DNA from: Clostridiales bacterium | Lineage (GTDB): Bacteria > Bacillota > Clostridia > Peptostreptococcales > Anaerovoracaceae | Direction of reading: 5' to 3' | Length of the DNA: 64,000 nucleotides | NCBI GenBank assembly: GCA_015243575.1 | Contig: CP042469.1 | Span: forward strand, 3,872,929-3,936,928 | In this document: positions 60,173 to 64,000 of the stretch, piece after piece | Layout: each line of letters begins with the position of its first letter | Numbering within the stretch: position 1 is the first letter of the stretch | Position numbers and translations under genes: made by a program | The notes under the pieces: generated by a model | What the model saw: only the letters and a program-made list of their open reading frames with translations | What the model was told of the DNA's origin: nothing | The model's database searches: none

Positions 60173-61520
60173 AACCTACCATAATTTTTCCTTCAGGATA
60201 GACCGCGTTCTGCAGCTTCTTGTTTTCTCTTAATGCAATTGCAACAGCAAAGCTCAAGGGGCCCACTCTGCCAAGAAACATGGTGATGATCAGCATTAGC
60301 TTGCTGATGCCTCCAAGCTGAGGCGTGATGCCTGTAGACAAACCCACCGTACCAAATGCAGAGGTAACCTCGTAAAGTACGTTGATGAAGGGAAATGGCT
60401 CCAGGGTTGCAATGACCGAAGTCATAATAAAGATCAGTACCATACTGAGCCCTGCAATGGACAGGGCTTTATTTACGACTACCTGAGAGACTCGCCTTTT
60501 TAAAACCACGGTTTCATCATTTCCTTTAATATTGGAGAGGATTGCCATCAAAAGAATTCCGAAGGTAGTTACCTTGATTCCTCCACCCGTCGAACCTGGC
60601 GCTGCACCGATGAACATCAGCAGGATGGTAACAATTTTAGACAGCTCACTCATTTCATTCAAGGGAAGCGAGTTGTAGCCTGCGGTTCTGCAGGTGACGG
60701 AATGAAACACTGCTGCGTTGATTCGTTCGTATAGATTCAAGGGCCCCATGGTCTGCGGATTGGTATACTCTGAAACAAAGAAAAAGAGTGCGCCGATGAT
60801 CAAAAGACCTGCAGAAATGATCAGCACCAATTTGGTATGCAGATAAAGGCTCCGAGTCTTACGGTAATCAGCCAGGTCTTTCCATACAATAAACCCAAGA
60901 CCGCCGGTTATGATGAGCAATGAAATGGTATAAATTACAATAGGGTCGTCGTTATACTGGGTGAGGCTTCTGAAATTGCCGATCAGGTCAAAACCCGCAT
61001 TGCAGAAGGCTGAGATCGAGTGAAAGATTGAAAGGTAAATCCCTCGCATTCCAAACCGCGGGATAAAGCTGAAGGAAAGCAGAACGGCACCTGCAAGTTC
61101 CAGTCCCACTGTTATTTTTATGACGCTCCTAATCAGCCTGGTAACATCAGCAAAGCTATAGCCGCTGGTAGACTCCTGGGCAAGAATTTTTCCGCTCATG
61201 CTTATTTTTCTTCCCAGCAATACAGAGAAGAAGGTTGCCAGGGTTACAATCCCAAGACCGCCGATTTGAATCAGAAACAGAATGACAATCTGACCGAAGA
61301 GAGTCCACTGGGTCAAGGTGTCAGCAACGACTAGTCCGGTGACACAGGTCGCAGATGTGGCAGTAAAAAAAGCATTTAGGAAGCCAATGCTGCGACCGTC
61401 GTTGGATGCAGCAGGCAGGCTCAGCAGAATAGCACCGGTAAATATGATCAATGCGAAGCTGGATACGATGATTCTCGTTGGAGAAACAGAAGCCAGCAAT
61501 TTTTTTTTCCTGGTTAGCAT
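60171..61520 (-). CDS. trkH: TrkH/KtrB-family potassium uptake protein
   Basis: 449-aa channel-like transporter with the four-fold MPM repeat. Selectivity-filter segments are TSATCVTGL, FCNAGFD, TCRTAGYNS and AFGTVGLSTG; three have Thr-x-Gly-type cores. It takes up K+ with TrkA partners, which are encoded convergently. Length fits KtrB better than long TrkH. Confidence 0.93.
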   Translation of the reverse strand: MLTRKKKLLASVSPTRIIVSSFALIIFTGAILLSLPAASNDGRSIGFLNAFFTATSATCVTGLVVADTLTQWTLFGQIVILFLIQIGGLGIVTLATFFSVLLGRKISMSGKILAQESTSGYSFADVTRLIRSVIKITVGLELAGAVLLSFSFIPRFGMRGIYLSIFHSISAFCNAGFDLIGNFRSLTQYNDDPIVIYTISLLIITGGLGFIVWKDLADYRKTRSLYLHTKLVLIISAGLLIIGALFFFVSEYTNPQTMGPLNLYERINAAVFHSVTCRTAGYNSLPLNEMSELSKIVTILLMFIGAAPGSTGGGIKVTTFGILLMAILSNIKGNDETVVLKRRVSQVVVNKALSIAGLSMVLIFIMTSVIATLEPFPFINVLYEVTSAFGTVGLSTGITPQLGGISKLMLIITMFLGRVGPLSFAVAIALRENKKLQNAVYPEGKIMVG

Positions 61521-61593
61521 AAAAATCTTTTCATTCCTTTACTTTTATAATGAATATGGTAATAATATGTTTGTTGAAAACACGGTTTCTCAT

Positions 61594-62316
61594 TCAGTTC
61601 TCCAATAAATAACCCAGCATCTTTTCGGGGTTTTCCAAAAAACTGCGGGTGAGCTGGTAGTGTTCTGTTTGACGATAATCCACAGAGGAGATTCCGGCTT
61701 GTGTCAGCTCCAGAACCTCCGCTCCTGGATATGCCATCAGAATCGGAGAGTGGGTGGCGATAATAAATTGAGAATGTTGTGTTGCAAGCTCATGGATCTG
61801 AGCAAGAAGTACCAATAAGCGGCTTGGTGACAAAGCAGCTTCAGGCTCGTCCAGCAGATAGATTCCATTTCCTCTGAAACGATTCTGTACCAGAGAAAGA
61901 AAGCTTTCCCCGTGCGACTGCTCATGAAGAGATCGATCTCCATAAGAACCTGCAGCACCAACCTCATCAATATAGCTTGCGGCATTATAAAAGGTTTCTG
62001 CTCTGAGGAAGTATCCGTCTTTGGGGTACGCTCTTCGGGCGATGGTCAGATGACGATACAATTCCGAATGAGTGCCTTTCGTTGTGAAGTTGAAATTGCG
62101 GGACCCGCCCTCAGCATTAAAGCCATAAGCGATCGCAATTGCCTCCAGCAGCGTTGATTTTCCCGTTCCATTTTCTCCAACCAAAAATGTGACCCGACTG
62201 GAAAAGTTCAGCGTATCCATTCCTGCCAGATGACGAACTACCGGTAATTTGTTGAGATAGGAATCCTTTTCAACCGGTGAATTCAGCCGGATACTGCTGA
62301 TAAAAGTCTGTTCCAT
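61594..62316 (-). CDS. AAA-type ATPase (ABC/RecF-like, YbjD/OLD-like single domain)
   Basis: 240-aa ATPase with Walker A VGENGTGKST, signature-like HGESFL, Walker B IYLLDEPEAALSPSR and H-motif IIATHSP. This is the compact AAA_21/AAA_15-like predicted ATP-binding protein found singly in many bacteria; no nuclease partner is beside it. ATG at 62316 follows AAGGGG by 6 nt. Function unknown. Confidence 0.88.
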   Translation of the reverse strand: MEQTFISSIRLNSPVEKDSYLNKLPVVRHLAGMDTLNFSSRVTFLVGENGTGKSTLLEAIAIAYGFNAEGGSRNFNFTTKGTHSELYRHLTIARRAYPKDGYFLRAETFYNAASYIDEVGAAGSYGDRSLHEQSHGESFLSLVQNRFRGNGIYLLDEPEAALSPSRLLVLLAQIHELATQHSQFIIATHSPILMAYPGAEVLELTQAGISSVDYRQTEHYQLTRSFLENPEKMLGYLLEN

Positions 62317-62451
62317 CCATAACCCCTTTCTTATCATAGTCCCTTCGTAGATATGCTATTAGTATAACAAATCTTGTTCAGTAAAGGGATTGTAATATAA
62401 AAAAAATTGCAATAAAATGGTACTCAGAAGCTTTAGGAAAGGTGGCCTATT

Positions 62452-62997
62452 ATGAATCAGGACTGCATCATTACGTATTCCAAGGTAAAATTTTCACCGC
62501 TGTGTGCAAGAGAAGAGGATATTAAAATTGCGGACATCGCCCACGCACTGTCTCTGATGTGCCGCGCTAATGGACACATCAAACATTTCTATAGTGTGGC
62601 CCAGCATTCTTTGAATTGTCTTCAGGAGGCAAAGGCGAGGAGGCTTTCAGAAAAGGTTCAACTGGCCTGCCTGCTCCATGATGCAAGTGAAGCCTATCTT
62701 TCTGATATTACCCGTCCTGTGAAGAGGAGCCTGCCTCAGTACAAAGAATATGAGGCAGTTCTGCAGTCGCTGATCTACAGCAGGTTTGGTTTGGCGGATT
62801 TGAGTGAGAAAGACCATGAAGCAGTCTGCTCTATTGATGATGGGATACTTTTCGAGGAACTTTTGTACTTAATGGACGAGGAGATCTTTGACCAGAGACC
62901 GGGTTTGGTGAGTCTGCCCGATCTGGAGCTGCGTGAATTTGCTGCGGTTGAGCAGGCCTTTCTGAAGGAGTTCGAGGTTCGATTTCAACCGAGATGA
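62452..62997 (+). CDS. HD-domain hydrolase, YfbR-like
   Basis: 181-aa HD phosphohydrolase. The metal motif is HFYSVAQHS...LLHDASEAYLSDITRPVK, close to YfbR-type 5'-deoxynucleotidases. The N-terminal ITYSKVKFSPLCARE belongs to the short stand-alone form. It may dephosphorylate nucleotides; the substrate is not shown. Confidence 0.85.
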   Translation: MNQDCIITYSKVKFSPLCAREEDIKIADIAHALSLMCRANGHIKHFYSVAQHSLNCLQEAKARRLSEKVQLACLLHDASEAYLSDITRPVKRSLPQYKEYEAVLQSLIYSRFGLADLSEKDHEAVCSIDDGILFEELLYLMDEEIFDQRPGLVSLPDLELREFAAVEQAFLKEFEVRFQPR

Positions 62998-63016
62998 GAA
63001 TTGCAGTGACGGAACA

Positions 63017-64000
63017 TTAAATGTCCGGGTTGTTATAGATCTGCTGAAGGTGTTTGGTTAGTTTGACATTTTCGCCGTAATCAACGGCGCAATCGATGAT
63101 CGCAGGTACCTTCTGGAGAAATGCATTTTCCAGAATAGGGATGAGGTCGTCGGCCCTGCTGACCCGATAACCTCTGCAGTTCATGGCCTCAGCCAACCTG
63201 ACAAAGTCAGGATTGGTAAAGGCAACATGGTGGTTTTCTCCATACTGATCCATCTGCTTCCACTTGATCAAGCCGTAGGCAGAATCGTGAAAGATCAATA
63301 CAACAAAATTGAGTCCCAGACGAACTGCGGTTTCAAGCTCCTGGGAATTCATCATAAATCCGCCGTCACCTGTGACGGTAAGAATCCTTTTTTCGGAATA
63401 AAGCAGCTTGGCTGCCACTGCTCCCGGTATACCGATTCCCATCGATGCGAATCCATTGGAAATCATGCAGGTGTTAGGGCGGTAACAGCTGTAGAGGCGG
63501 CCGATCCACATCTTGTGTGCCCCCACATCAGAGATTAGAATATCGTCTTCACTCAGGATCTTTCTCACATCTCTCAGAATTCTCTGGGGCTTCATGGGAA
63601 AGGCACTATCGGCTTCACAGCACTTTTGTTCCTCTAGAAACATTTCCTTGATTTTCAGAGCATACTCCGGCTCGGCCGTTCGGGTAGTCCTTCTTAAAAT
63701 ACTAAAAAGTGATTCCGCTATGTCCCCAACCACCTCTACGGTGCATTGATAGCATTTGTTGGTATGGGCAGGCTGCCTTCCAATATGGATAATTCTTTTA
63801 TCGCCCATATCGTTCCATGAGGTTGGTGCAAATTCCACAAGATCATAGCCCACGGCTACAACCAGGTCTGCGTCCTCCAGAATCTTATTGGCATAATCCT
63901 TTTGCGGGATTCCGATCGTCATCATCGCGTAGCGGCTGTGTGCAGATATGACACCCTTTGCCATCATGGTATTGATAACAGGCAGTTTCAGTCCCTCTGC
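63017..64000 (-). CDS. Acetolactate synthase, catabolic type (partial, 5' end beyond window)
   Basis: C-terminal 327 codons of a thiamine-diphosphate enzyme; the frame stays open to the window edge, so the N-terminal ThDP domain is missing only because of the cut. The cofactor motif is GDGGFMMNSQELETA. VAVGYDLVEFAPTSWN and HIGRQPAHTNKCYQ fit catabolic acetolactate synthases (AlsS) rather than the FAD-dependent biosynthetic form. It condenses two pyruvates for acetoin or butanediol formation. The neighbouring genes lie outside. Confidence 0.85.
   Translation of the reverse strand, partial: AEGLKLPVINTMMAKGVISAHSRYAMMTIGIPQKDYANKILEDADLVVAVGYDLVEFAPTSWNDMGDKRIIHIGRQPAHTNKCYQCTVEVVGDIAESLFSILRRTTRTAEPEYALKIKEMFLEEQKCCEADSAFPMKPQRILRDVRKILSEDDILISDVGAHKMWIGRLYSCYRPNTCMISNGFASMGIGIPGAVAAKLLYSEKRILTVTGDGGFMMNSQELETAVRLGLNFVVLIFHDSAYGLIKWKQMDQYGENHHVAFTNPDFVRLAEAMNCRGYRVSRADDLIPILENAFLQKVPAIIDCAVDYGENVKLTKHLQQIYNNPDI

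Overview
The window reads as chromosomal DNA of an anaerobic, endospore-forming member of the class Clostridia (Firmicutes). This is inferred from strong AGGAGG-type ribosome sites, the sporulation genes yabP, yabQ and cotH-like, a sleC plus three-gene csp germination-protease locus, an LTA-synthase-like gene, RNase M5, a WalRK-like pair, FeoB/FeoA iron uptake and a catabolic-type acetolactate synthase. No rRNA, tRNA, CRISPR, transposase or prophage gene was seen. Base composition looks uniform and moderate, so the window appears to be core genome rather than an island.

Layout. 0-4 kb: a membrane-anchored LysM/G5/M23 peptidoglycan hydrolase facing a cytosolic subtilase. 4-7.3 kb: a LysR regulator with an ATT start codon, a MetE-like methyltransferase and 5-formyl-THF cyclo-ligase (one-carbon/methionine metabolism). 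7.4-10.6 kb: a cobalamin riboswitch with terminator controlling a PLP fold-III decarboxylase, a DUF2284 metal-binding protein and a protein ending in a CobD-type Cys-rich domain; this is the best candidate for an undescribed pathway. 10.7-18 kb: WalRK-like two-component genes, yabP-yabQ-divIC, rnmV-ksgA and an LtaS-like enzyme. 18-23 kb: small housekeeping and unknown genes and a stand-alone KdpD sensor domain. 23-26.6 kb: VTC domain, DUF4956 and CotH kinase module. 26.9-34.2 kb: an ACT protein, an SDR dehydrogenase, and a TetR-ABC-permease-adaptor export operon followed by a YbaK deacylase and a 30-residue small ORF with a near-perfect Shine-Dalgarno.

34-41 kb is a metal-uptake region: feoA-feoA-feoB-Cys-rich protein (minus strand) behind a DtxR-like palindrome, then a Fur/Zur regulator with znuA-znuC-znuB (plus strand) behind a 7-1-7 Fur-family box. 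41-47.7 kb: sleC divergent from three Csp proteases, all with intact catalytic triads. 47.8-52.3 kb: ferredoxin, DUF6132 protein, thioredoxin, and a two-component system divergent from two exported proteins. 52.3-56.5 kb: alanine racemase and a radical SAM-YczE-EamA operon. 56.5-62.3 kb: a GGDEF/HD-GYP protein and a TrkA-TrkA/TrkH potassium uptake set. The end holds an AAA ATPase, an HD hydrolase and a truncated acetolactate synthase.

A recurrent oddity is that several genes (LysR, MetE-like, LtaS-like, the 21.1 kb gene, the 48.9 kb kinase) are followed by degenerate tandem copies of their own stop-proximal sequence. All assignments come from reading motifs by eye; no database search was run.
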